Shown here: one piece after another, positions 34,015 through 43,366 of the stretch | Numbering within the stretch: position 1 is the first letter of the stretch | Layout of the letters: each line of letters begins with the position of its first letter | Source of the DNA: Jaenimonas drosophilae | Lineage: Eukaryota > Euglenozoa > Kinetoplastea > Trypanosomatida > Trypanosomatidae | Assembly (NCBI GenBank): GCA_030849065.1 | Contig: JASAON010001585.1 | Span: 1 to 64,000 of the forward strand | Reading direction: 5' to 3' | Length of the DNA: 64,000 nt | Made by a program: the position numbers and the translations under genes | The notes under the pieces: model-generated | What the model was told of the DNA's origin: nothing | What the model saw: the letters and a program-made list of their open reading frames with translations, nothing else | Databases searched by the model: none

Positions 34015-37000
34015 ATGCCGAGGATGATGTTCGATTGCAGCCATGGGCACAGTCATCCACTCCGGGCCATTGTCGTCGTTGTGATGATCTGTGTTGCCAC
34101 ATGCTTTCCTGCAGTATCTGCAGCTATTGGCGAGGAGCCAACTACTCACTCGCTCGCACCCATCTACCACACGCTGCTTCCCGCCGCGATCACCACCACA
34201 GATGTGCGTGGGATGATGCCTCCCACTCCACGTCTTCATGACGATATAACGTGCGTCAACGGTGGTGAAGTGAGGGATGGGGGGCAGTCGTGTGCCTGCC
34301 CCATCTTCTACACCGGAGACAACTGCAGTGAGCGGCAGTGCCCCAACTCCATGGGAGGGGTGGCCCCCTTCTTCATTGAGGCCATCGACCCCGCCTCACA
34401 CAAGTGCGACCACTGCCGAGAAGGCGACTACACCGGCATCAACTGCCAACTGTGCCTGAAGGACAGTGCCTGCACCGCCTACGCCGGTGGAGAAGCACGC
34501 TGCAACCGTGGCATTGCCATTCAAGGCAACCAAAAACAGTTTCAGTGCCAGCTAAACTCACCCTACTTCCTTCGTTTGATGGGGGATGATCGTGATATTC
34601 GAGCAGATATCGTACTCAACTGGAGCACCTCCGATGGCAAGGCCTTCGGGAGCAGCCCAGGAAACGGTCTGTGCCACATGAGCATCTACCGCTTTGAGCC
34701 CAATGACAGCTACGTCGATCCCTTCTTTCGTTGTGAGGCAACCAGCTGCTCCATGCGGTTTGGGGAGGTGGAGGCCGACTCAGGGAGTGGCAGCAGCAGC
34801 TCATCCAATGATGACGATGATGATGATAAGAGCAGCAGCAGCAGCTCCAACAGCCGGCGAGGCTCTCAACGTCCAGAGCGCCGCTACGTTCGGTATCTTC
34901 GTGTTGGAGGCCAGATCACGCTCATTGTGCTCTGCACCCTCCTCGCCTCGCTCGGGGCCTGTGCCAGTAGCCTGGGCCCGAAGCGGCTCCGTCGCCTCAC
35001 TCTCTCCATCGCCGCCATCCTCACGTTAGTGGTGGTGGCCTACATCATTGCCATGTCCATGATGATGGGAACGGAAAACCCAGAGAAGAGCGTCATTTAT
35101 GAGTGCGAGCACACCAAGTGTGCCTGCGCGGAGGATCCTCCGGTGGAGTACCAGCCCATCTGCTCCGACTCACCCGTCCTCTCCAAGGCCATCTTGCCCA
35201 TCATTCAGAACCACATTCGCTTTGAGTGTAACATGAAGAACCAAGACTGCAAGCTGACCTTGGCGGACTTGGCCCTCGTCTTTGATGGTCAGTGCAAGGC
35301 AGCGGAGTGCGTCAACGTCACCGCCTTCCCCATCAACCCAGAAGATGGGGCGGACACACACCACAGCAGCAAGGGTGATGCTCGTCAGTGGTTGATTGTT
35401 CGAATGCTCTTTGGGGTGGCCATGATGATGTGTGTGGGTGTCATTGCGCACTGGTACGTCCTCCGTGGACGGAGTCGTGCCTTGATGCTGGAGTTTGATC
35501 ACATCTTCTTGGAAGATGATGATGAGTACAGTGTTATGGAAGGTGATGGGGAAGCTTTGGGAGACCAACACCCTCCACAAGCGCACAGCGCTCTTCGAGG
35601 CGCAAGTGGCTCACCCGAGCCTCGCTCACCTGGCCAGGACGACGACGAGGATGACAACGATGTTGATGCCCCACTCATTCCACGTCACCCAGCGGATGCG
35701 GCGGTGGAGGTCGCGGACCTCACATTTGAGGAGGAGGCCAGTGCGATGCGCTGTTTGGCGCGGTCCCCCATTGAGCTCGTCGTATCGAACCTTCACTACA
35801 CCCTGCCTTCTTCGTGCTTTGCAGCACGGGATGAGGAAACCATGGATCGCGCCATCCTCGAGCGTATTCACCTCTCCATCCACTCGGGTGAGATGCTGGC
35901 CATCATGGGCCCATCCGGTGCCGGCAAGACCACCCTGCTTGACCTTCTCGCTGCACGCGCGAAGTCTGGCATCGTGGAAGGTTCTGTGATGCTCAACGGC
36001 ACCCCCATGACCGCCAACAGTCGATCTGGGGAGCACTACGCCGCACAGTACCGCAGTGTCATTGGCTACGTCTCACAGGAAGATACGCTGCTGCCCGCCT
36101 TGACGGTGCGCCAGACCATCCGCTATGCTGCACGCCTGAAGCTTCCCACCGCCTTCTCACCGGAGGCAATTGATGAGATCGTCACCGACGTGATCTATGC
36201 ACTTCGTCTTCAGCGTTGCGAGCACACACTTGTCGGGGATGGTGCGCAGCTGCGTGGCATTAGCGGGGGTGAGAAGCGGAGGGTATCGATCGCGGTGGAG
36301 CTCCTCGCCAACCCGCGCATTCTCTTTCTGGATGAGCCAACAAGCGGCCTCGATGCTGTCAGCGCGATGCGGGTGATGGAGGCCGTTGCCGACCTTGCGC
36401 GGCACTCCCCCATGCGGGCCTACGCTCCTCACTTCTTTTCCTTCTGCCCAGCCGTCATCTTCAGCATCCATCAACCCTCGCAGGAGATCTTCGCCCTCTT
36501 TGATAAGGTGCTGCTGCTCTCACAGGGTGTGGGCATCTACTGCGGACGTGCTGACATCGCAGGCGAGGTACTCGAAGGTCGTGTGGCAGCCGCAGTGGCT
36601 CACTCGCGGCCGGTTCCTCGCCGTGAGGAACACCCCAACTCCGCAGAGTACCTCATGAAGCTGGAGGAGATCCTGGACGACCACTCACGGCAGGAGCTGC
36701 AAGAGGAAGACTTCCACGAAGGCGTCAGCAGCGCCTACCTCCAACAGCAACGTCGTGAGCCGCACCAGCAGGGCGAGGATGCAGCCGGGGCGGCCAACGG
36801 GTCGGAGGATGAGCCCATCATGGTTGATGGCGGAACCTTGTTGGCCAGCACCACCAACTGCCGCAAGTACTATGCCAATCTCTATCAGCAGCTGAGCCTC
36901 CTCACTGCCCGGGCCGTTGGTTGTCTCATTGGTGCTTTCCACCTCGTCGTGTGTCACGCGGCGGTGGTGGCCTGCCTTGCCACCTTGATGTGCTTCCTTT

Positions 37001-37734
37001 ACCGTGCGCAGGCCCTCGACCTGCCGGGCTCGCTCAATCGTGCGGGCTCCGTAACGTTCCTCCTCCTCGTGACCTCCTTCGTCTCCCTCAGTGCCCTCGA
37101 ACAACTCCTCGTGGAGCGCAAGCTCTTCGTCGTGGAACGGGAGAACGGCTACTACTCCACCCTCCCCTACCTCCTCAGCAAACTCATCGTCGATATCGTC
37201 CCCCTGCGCGTCATCCCTGCCGCGGTGCTCGCCTCCGTCATTTACTTCCCCATGGGCTTCCGCGTGGATGAGGGAAGCCACCTGCTGTGGTTTGTCCTCA
37301 TCATCGTCCTCTTCTCCGTCGCCATGACCCTCATCGTCCTCTGCGTTGGCATCCTGAGCGGCTCCTTTGGGGCGGCAGCACTCCTCAGCAGCGTTGTGAT
37401 TCTATGGAACTTCGTCTTTGGGGGAGAGATGGTGCAGTTTGATACCATACCCTACGTCCTGAGGCCTTTTCAGCTCCTCTCACCCTTCTTTCTTGCCTTT
37501 GAGTCGCTCATGGTGAATGAGCTCAATGGGCAGGCCTGCGTCTTCTCCCCAACGGATGAAACAGGGAAGCAGAGCAGCGCCAGCATCCCCATCATGTGCG
37601 TGCAGTACCTCGCCAATGTTGGATTGAAGCCAAGTCGCTTCTCCGTTGACGTGATGCAGCTCGGTCTGTACTGCTTCGTGTTGGTCCTCGTTGCCTGGGT
37701 GCTGCTCGCAACTCGAACCAAGATCACTCGGTAA
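34015..37734 (+). CDS. ABCG-type half transporter with Cys-rich extracellular N-terminus
   Basis: A 1239-residue protein from ATG 34015. A signal-like hydrophobic segment (IVVVVMICVATCFPAVSA, about residues 16-36) is followed by a Cys-rich EGF-like region (CVNGGEVRDGGQSCACP, GDNCSERQCPN, CDHCREGDYTGINCQLC), transmembrane segments near 300-345 and 465-485, then an acidic linker. The nucleotide-binding domain has Walker A GPSGAGKT at 632-639, signature ISGGEKRR from 749, Walker B LFLDEPTSGLD near 770 and H-loop SIHQPSQE. The C-terminal ABC2 membrane domain has about six helices. This long layout matches plant/protist ABCG24/28-type proteins, which move lipids or sterols. Leishmania has an ABC transporter gene at this position. 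Confidence 0.85.
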   Translation: MPRMMFDCSHGHSHPLRAIVVVVMICVATCFPAVSAAIGEEPTTHSLAPIYHTLLPAAITTTDVRGMMPPTPRLHDDITCVNGGEVRDGGQSCACPIFYTGDNCSERQCPNSMGGVAPFFIEAIDPASHKCDHCREGDYTGINCQLCLKDSACTAYAGGEARCNRGIAIQGNQKQFQCQLNSPYFLRLMGDDRDIRADIVLNWSTSDGKAFGSSPGNGLCHMSIYRFEPNDSYVDPFFRCEATSCSMRFGEVEADSGSGSSSSSNDDDDDDKSSSSSSNSRRGSQRPERRYVRYLRVGGQITLIVLCTLLASLGACASSLGPKRLRRLTLSIAAILTLVVVAYIIAMSMMMGTENPEKSVIYECEHTKCACAEDPPVEYQPICSDSPVLSKAILPIIQNHIRFECNMKNQDCKLTLADLALVFDGQCKAAECVNVTAFPINPEDGADTHHSSKGDARQWLIVRMLFGVAMMMCVGVIAHWYVLRGRSRALMLEFDHIFLEDDDEYSVMEGDGEALGDQHPPQAHSALRGASGSPEPRSPGQDDDEDDNDVDAPLIPRHPADAAVEVADLTFEEEASAMRCLARSPIELVVSNLHYTLPSSCFAARDEETMDRAILERIHLSIHSGEMLAIMGPSGAGKTTLLDLLAARAKSGIVEGSVMLNGTPMTANSRSGEHYAAQYRSVIGYVSQEDTLLPALTVRQTIRYAARLKLPTAFSPEAIDEIVTDVIYALRLQRCEHTLVGDGAQLRGISGGEKRRVSIAVELLANPRILFLDEPTSGLDAVSAMRVMEAVADLARHSPMRAYAPHFFSFCPAVIFSIHQPSQEIFALFDKVLLLSQGVGIYCGRADIAGEVLEGRVAAAVAHSRPVPRREEHPNSAEYLMKLEEILDDHSRQELQEEDFHEGVSSAYLQQQRREPHQQGEDAAGAANGSEDEPIMVDGGTLLASTTNCRKYYANLYQQLSLLTARAVGCLIGAFHLVVCHAAVVACLATLMCFLYRAQALDLPGSLNRAGSVTFLLLVTSFVSLSALEQLLVERKLFVVERENGYYSTLPYLLSKLIVDIVPLRVIPAAVLASVIYFPMGFRVDEGSHLLWFVLIIVLFSVAMTLIVLCVGILSGSFGAAALLSSVVILWNFVFGGEMVQFDTIPYVLRPFQLLSPFFLAFESLMVNELNGQACVFSPTDETGKQSSASIPIMCVQYLANVGLKPSRFSVDVMQLGLYCFVLVLVAWVLLATRTKITR

Positions 37735-38548
37735 AGGAATAGAGAAGAACATGCCCAGTGATGAGGGAGGTGATGGGTGCTGGACGACGGTGCCCACACT
37801 ACGCACAAGAGACACAGACAACACTCTGAGCGTGCGGAGGCATCATCTTTTATATGAAGCACCTACACTTCCTCTTTGTTCTGTGGAAGGTTCTCCTTGA
37901 GCTCCTTCCCTCCTCTTCTCCCCTCCTCGTGTATTGTCGGAGCGGCCCACATGGACGTACTCCTCGCGAGCGTTGATGCTTTGTCAGGATACACCCACAG
38001 AGACGCGGGTGACTTATCACGTACGCGTTGCAATTCACCCCAAAAAAACAGACTCCTTCTTCTCTTCTACTTCCTCGTATCGCTCTATGTGCTATACATT
38101 CCACCGCACACGCAGCAATACTGTGCGCTGTGTGGTGATGTGGATGCGATGTCTGGTGGTGAGAACGACAGAAGTGAATCATAGCCGGCAACTCCATTTT
38201 TTGTTGTTGTTATTTGCTGTTTCCTTCGAACATCATGTCGAGTGGCCTCTGCTGCTTCTTGGAATACCAGCAGACTTCCACACTCTTTTGGTGAATGACA
38301 CCCAACACTCCTCTCATCTTCATCTTCATCTTCATCCCCGTCCTTCATCTTTGTTGTGCATTGTCGATGAGTAGCACGCGGAGCTGTGACCCAAGCACAT
38401 CATCCGCTGACGAGATCATCATTGTGGAAGCCCTCGGAGTAGGGACTTACTCGGCGGTGCAGACGACGCGTTGAGGTCTGCCGCTACACCACAATCTCCC
38501 CCACAACACCCACAACACACACACACATACTCCAAGCTATAGTTAGGA
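37735..38548 (+). other. Intergenic region
   Basis: An 814-base gap of mixed composition with a (CTTCAT)n-like run at about 38313-38340 and CA repeats at 38514-38528. The probable acceptor is CTATAG at 38537-38542, seven bases before ATG 38549, or an AG further upstream. No gene is supported. Confidence 0.45.
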
Positions 38549-41500
38549 ATGTTGTCCGCACCAGATGCATCTTCTGGTGGGATTCAATTCACCGCACCAC
38601 TGCAGAATGACTTCCAGTGGAGGAACCTCTACATGAAGCAGTACGGCACCTGCACCTACCCCCCACCCATACCCAAGAACCCGAGCACGACGAGCAACGC
38701 CTTCCCCAAACGCAAGGATATTGGCACCTACCTCGGCGACATTGACAGCGATGGTGAGGAGGACTACACCACGGTAGAGACCGTACACCGGAAGTCGCTC
38801 TCCCGCAAGGAGAGCTTCTTCAACCTGGCCGACAACTTCGTGAATGATGAGGCCGGTGGTGGCGCACAAGGCGATGGTGATTCCCACCACCGGCACGGGG
38901 ACGACGGCAAAAACAGCAACCAGGATGACAGCGAGCTCGAGAGCTTCCTCTTCGCCCCAAACATCTTCAACTTCCTCTACAAGAAGAAGCCCAAGGCACC
39001 GGTCCCCGGCAGCAACTTCTCCGACATCAGCAGCGATGTGGCCGACCCCACACTGCCGGCTGAAGGCTCCATTGGCAGCCTTGCAGTGGGTTCCCACCTC
39101 ATCAACCCGCACCACATTCCGCGCGAGATCTTCAAGCTCCACCGGGATGCGTGGTCGCTCCTGATGGACAACCGAGCCATGGCCTGGCTTGAGCGTGAGG
39201 CGTCAGAGAAGGGCCACACCGCCACCAACGTTCGACGACGGCTGCTCGAGGTCGCCGTCGGGCCCAACTCGATGCTCGCCAAGAACTGGGAAAAGATCAA
39301 CGCCGAGGACTTCCAGGCCGTGCGGAGTCCACCCATCTCGGAAGAAGCCTCCTTCCAGCGGGTCTACGAAAGCTTTGTGCCCTTCTTTGCCGTCATTAGC
39401 TCACCCAGCATCGTGCGTCGCCTGAAGGACCAATTCATGGCGAGTCGGCGAGTACAGACCCGTGGCATGGCGGGTGCCGCGGCCGACATTGTGGGCTACC
39501 CACTCTTTAGCCAGTTCTCCACGTGGAAGGAGGCCTACCAACACCGAAAGCTTTGGAACTGCACACCGCTGAGCTTCTTCCTCATTCATGATGCCAGCTT
39601 TAACTACGCCCACATCTCCGCGGTGTACGTCCTCCTCGGGGTCATCAACGATCACTCCCACGTTCACTCCCACAAGTGTATTGGCAACAAGAGCGGGCCC
39701 ATCCTCCTCGAGGAGGCCAGCCGGCTGCTGCTACACTCACGAGAGATTCGCAAGGCTGTGGAGATGCAGCGCTACCTCTGCCCACTTCTTGCCGTTCAGC
39801 AAGTGACGGAGGATATCTTGTTGGCCTTTGAGCAGAGTGCCTCACGTACCACCTTGAGTATGGTCCTGAATGTGTGTGGTTTTTTGACGGACTGCGTCCT
39901 CGACCCAGAAACGGCCACGCGCTTCCTGGGACGCGAGGCGCTGGTGCGGCAGAGCAGCTTCCACGTTCCGGGCATGAATGTGATGAAGACGGAGGATGTA
40001 GCAGCACCCGCAGCTACCAAACCAGAAGGAGAGGATGCAGAGGAAGGCGAAGGTGATGCCACCACGGACCAGCTACCTAACAGCCCGGATGATCAAGGCA
40101 TTCAAGCATTTGGGCTGAAGCAGTTCTCCGACGCAGACTTCGATGCCCTCTTCGACCTCGTCTTTTGGTTCATTGACGCCCCCACCGCCAACTCACGAGT
40201 TCCCGTCGATACCGCCCTTATCCCACCCCCGCGCGAGCATCACTCTCCGCACGCGGATCAGCCAGACCAACTGCAGCCCACCGGAAGCATGGAAACAACA
40301 ACAAGCCCACGCAAGCGCTCAAACTCCCCAGCCTTTGGCCGCGGCAAGCTGAAGCGCTCCAACTCCATTAGCATGTCTGGCACCCAGAATCAGGCCCAAA
40401 ACAACAACAACAACAACAACAACGCCAACAACAATAGTGGGGCGACTGAGCATCAGTACATACCTGGACGCCTCCAAGTCTTCAGTCCTGTGCGCTCTAT
40501 TGTGGAGGCGGTCACCCTCCACGAAGTGTGCCGCGGCGCACTCATGCAGGTGAAGCAGCGCTCCAGTACCAAGGATGCATCGAGGGCCAAGAAAGCCAGC
40601 CGCGGTGGTACACGGAACATGTCTATGGAGATACCCAGTCGGGACAACACCCGCGATGATCTCTCCGAGTCGGTGAGCAGCATCAAGGAGCCCAGCCTCT
40701 CCCTCTCCACGACCTTGCTGGCCACTCCGCTCATCTTCATCTCAAGCTACATCCGTTTGCATGGAGGTCCTTGGCTAAAACATCTCTTCAATCGTCTCTT
40801 CAACATTCTTCGACGAGAGAGCGTGTTGCTCTACGTGAACCGGCTAGACCTCGGGGAGCCGCGGCACATTATGGACCCCACTCCGCACATACCAGCCGGC
40901 TCCACCCCGACCACCACCCCAACAAAGCGCTCCAACAGCCCACATCTCCGCCCAAGCCCCTCGACCCTTTCACCATCTCGCGGCGGACTGGAGTCGGAGA
41001 GCTCCCACGCCTTCATTGGGCGCATGGAGAGGCTCGAGGATCTCATTTGCCAAGACATCCAGTTTTTGATGAATGAGTTCTTCAGCGCCCTCCACGGCAA
41101 ACGTTCTCTGACGCGACTCCCGCAAGGTATCACCTCCCTCATCACCCAATTCACGAGTACCGTGCATCTTCACCTCCTCAATAGCATCACCATGGCCACG
41201 GTGGACAACACCGATCGGCCTGGCAACACGGCGAAGCGGGTGCGGGATAGTATTGGTGCGCTGAAGCAGAAGCGCATGGCTGGCAAGGCCTTCCGCGCCG
41301 ATCACATCACAGACAGCAGCGTGAGCCGACTCATTTGCAACATTGAGCAGTATCGAATGACCAAGTTTCTGCTCTTTGATACGTGGATCATCCCGGCACT
41401 CAATGATGCTGTGTCCTGCGGCTACCTCTCCGAGTCCTCCTCGCTCCATCTCCGGTGGAACATCGACGCCTTCGCGCGCTACCTCAAGATCCTCGTTAAC

Positions 41501-43066
41501 TCCCCCTTCGCCGACGCCGACTCCTCCAGCCGCGCCAACGTGCCCAAGACCATGATCCAAAGCCCCGCCTCCCGACGCAAGAAGAGCAGCAGCAGCAATC
41601 TCCGTGATACTATGCAGCCACCCTTCACCCTCACGTTGCCACGCTACATCACGGGCATCTACGACGTGTCCAGCGGCTCGCTCGTTCGAGTCTTCTCCCC
41701 GCAGGGGCCTTCGACCCCACCACCCCTCGCCACCCCACCCGACGAAGCCAGCGTCCCTGCCAGCCCGGTGTACCACCACGTGAATGAGATGTCGCTGCCT
41801 ACCTTGATGCCCCAGACCCGCACCTTTGGCTCTTTGCGCGCTCCGCAGTGGAAGCCCACGCCTCCATCCCGCTCCCCTGCCGGCCTCTCACAGAGCCTGC
41901 AGCTTGAGACCTCCGTCTCCGTCTTCAACACCGTGAATCGCTCCTCCTACTTCAAGGTGATGGATGAGGCGGGGTGGGAGGATATCTCGGCGAGCATGCG
42001 CGGCCTCAACGAGGGCCTCGGCATTGCGGGCTACGACCCCGATGAGGAGGCAGACATTTATCGCATGGACCGTGGTATCGGGGCATACTCGGAAGAGAAC
42101 TGCGCCATGCGTGTGCTCGATATCTTCTGCCGTCGCGCGAGCTACGAAGGCTCCACCAACGTGGTGGTAAGTGAGTTTGAGGTGCTGCCGTCAATGGCGG
42201 CGGGCTGCATCGATAAGATTTACGACATGATGACGGGGGCACATCCCCTCGTCTCGCAGTCGCTCGGCTCCGGTGCGTTGCCCAACAAGTTCAGCTTTTC
42301 GCCCTACCTTGCCTGCCTCAATGGGGTGTTACTGCACCCAAAGAGTGCCGCACGGGCACTGGACAACATTTACTACAACAGCCAGCGCTTCTACAACACG
42401 CTGATGCAGCCAGTGAGGGACGAGAGCATTCTGAACATGCTCTCCGCCCTCGTGGTGGATCAGGATGATCTGCCCATGGTGGACTCCAACGCCCTGCAGC
42501 CCCTCCTGAGCTCCATCCCTCCCCTCAACGAGCCACCCACGCAGGGCTCCCTCGCACAAAAGTGGGAAGCCGAGGCAAGAAAGCTGCAGCTCCATCAATC
42601 CTTCCTCACCACAGGTGCCCCAAGCGGAAGCACATGCATGCAGTCCATCATGCGCAAGGTACGCCCCGACGACCCACTCAATGTGGTGCGCGCTGGCGCA
42701 GAGACGATTGAGCGTGAGGCCAGCATCGTACCAACCTGTTTTGATCCGTGGTGGCGCGCCATGACGTTGGCGCTCTGCGTGAAGGTGATGACGGTCTTCT
42801 CCGAGTGCAGCCCCACCCATTCCAACTCCTTTGATCAGTGGTGCCAACAAAAGGTGGACCACACGCGCAAGGAGCATCGGTTGCTCTACGACCTCTTCAT
42901 TCAGAACAAGGGAAAGAAGGTGGAGCAGAAGGATGTGGTGGCGGCGGAGGGAAGCAAGAAGCGCAAGGTCACCACCGGCACACTCAACGCCTTCGGCTCC
43001 GTTGGGCCGTCGCTCACTGCCCTGCCCAAACGGAAGAAGCGCCGCGCCAAGTCGAAGAGGAAGTGA
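38549..43066 (+). CDS. Large hypothetical protein with Asn tract and C-terminal basic signal
   Basis: A 1505-residue protein with no family I recognise. Residues about 180-460 are a folded helical region (IPREIFKLHRDAWSLLMDN; SFFLIHDASFNYAHISAVYV). Residues about 480-690 are disordered, with a poly-Asn run encoded by AAC repeats at 40399-40437. Further helical blocks at about 710-1010 and 1120-1420 look conserved, separated by Pro/Ser linkers. The end, KRKKRRAKSKRK, is a strong nuclear-localisation type cluster. No membrane segments or catalytic motifs are visible. The alternation of helical blocks and linkers suggests a nuclear scaffold; this is inference. Confidence 0.55.
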   Translation: MLSAPDASSGGIQFTAPLQNDFQWRNLYMKQYGTCTYPPPIPKNPSTTSNAFPKRKDIGTYLGDIDSDGEEDYTTVETVHRKSLSRKESFFNLADNFVNDEAGGGAQGDGDSHHRHGDDGKNSNQDDSELESFLFAPNIFNFLYKKKPKAPVPGSNFSDISSDVADPTLPAEGSIGSLAVGSHLINPHHIPREIFKLHRDAWSLLMDNRAMAWLEREASEKGHTATNVRRRLLEVAVGPNSMLAKNWEKINAEDFQAVRSPPISEEASFQRVYESFVPFFAVISSPSIVRRLKDQFMASRRVQTRGMAGAAADIVGYPLFSQFSTWKEAYQHRKLWNCTPLSFFLIHDASFNYAHISAVYVLLGVINDHSHVHSHKCIGNKSGPILLEEASRLLLHSREIRKAVEMQRYLCPLLAVQQVTEDILLAFEQSASRTTLSMVLNVCGFLTDCVLDPETATRFLGREALVRQSSFHVPGMNVMKTEDVAAPAATKPEGEDAEEGEGDATTDQLPNSPDDQGIQAFGLKQFSDADFDALFDLVFWFIDAPTANSRVPVDTALIPPPREHHSPHADQPDQLQPTGSMETTTSPRKRSNSPAFGRGKLKRSNSISMSGTQNQAQNNNNNNNNANNNSGATEHQYIPGRLQVFSPVRSIVEAVTLHEVCRGALMQVKQRSSTKDASRAKKASRGGTRNMSMEIPSRDNTRDDLSESVSSIKEPSLSLSTTLLATPLIFISSYIRLHGGPWLKHLFNRLFNILRRESVLLYVNRLDLGEPRHIMDPTPHIPAGSTPTTTPTKRSNSPHLRPSPSTLSPSRGGLESESSHAFIGRMERLEDLICQDIQFLMNEFFSALHGKRSLTRLPQGITSLITQFTSTVHLHLLNSITMATVDNTDRPGNTAKRVRDSIGALKQKRMAGKAFRADHITDSSVSRLICNIEQYRMTKFLLFDTWIIPALNDAVSCGYLSESSSLHLRWNIDAFARYLKILVNSPFADADSSSRANVPKTMIQSPASRRKKSSSSNLRDTMQPPFTLTLPRYITGIYDVSSGSLVRVFSPQGPSTPPPLATPPDEASVPASPVYHHVNEMSLPTLMPQTRTFGSLRAPQWKPTPPSRSPAGLSQSLQLETSVSVFNTVNRSSYFKVMDEAGWEDISASMRGLNEGLGIAGYDPDEEADIYRMDRGIGAYSEENCAMRVLDIFCRRASYEGSTNVVVSEFEVLPSMAAGCIDKIYDMMTGAHPLVSQSLGSGALPNKFSFSPYLACLNGVLLHPKSAARALDNIYYNSQRFYNTLMQPVRDESILNMLSALVVDQDDLPMVDSNALQPLLSSIPPLNEPPTQGSLAQKWEAEARKLQLHQSFLTTGAPSGSTCMQSIMRKVRPDDPLNVVRAGAETIEREASIVPTCFDPWWRAMTLALCVKVMTVFSECSPTHSNSFDQWCQQKVDHTRKEHRLLYDLFIQNKGKKVEQKDVVAAEGSKKRKVTTGTLNAFGSVGPSLTALPKRKKRRAKSKRK

Positions 43067-43366
43067 GCGTTGCTGCACACACTTGCCACCAACAAGACTT
43101 GTGTTTGTGCTACACAATGCGCCAGCTGAAATGGATGATGGTATGTATAGTAGAGTTGCGTGGCACATGCCCCCACATACAACACAAGCACAGACGTTTT
43201 TTCTTCCTATGTTTGAGTGTCTTTGCCCCTTGAGATACGTCATCCATCTTCTCACTCCCTTCTTCTCATTGTGCTCCAACACCTACACGCAAGCACCCAA
43301 AGTATAGAAACGTGAAGGAATTCTCCAACTTCTTCTCACGCCACCTCCCCTTTCCCTTCCGCAGGG

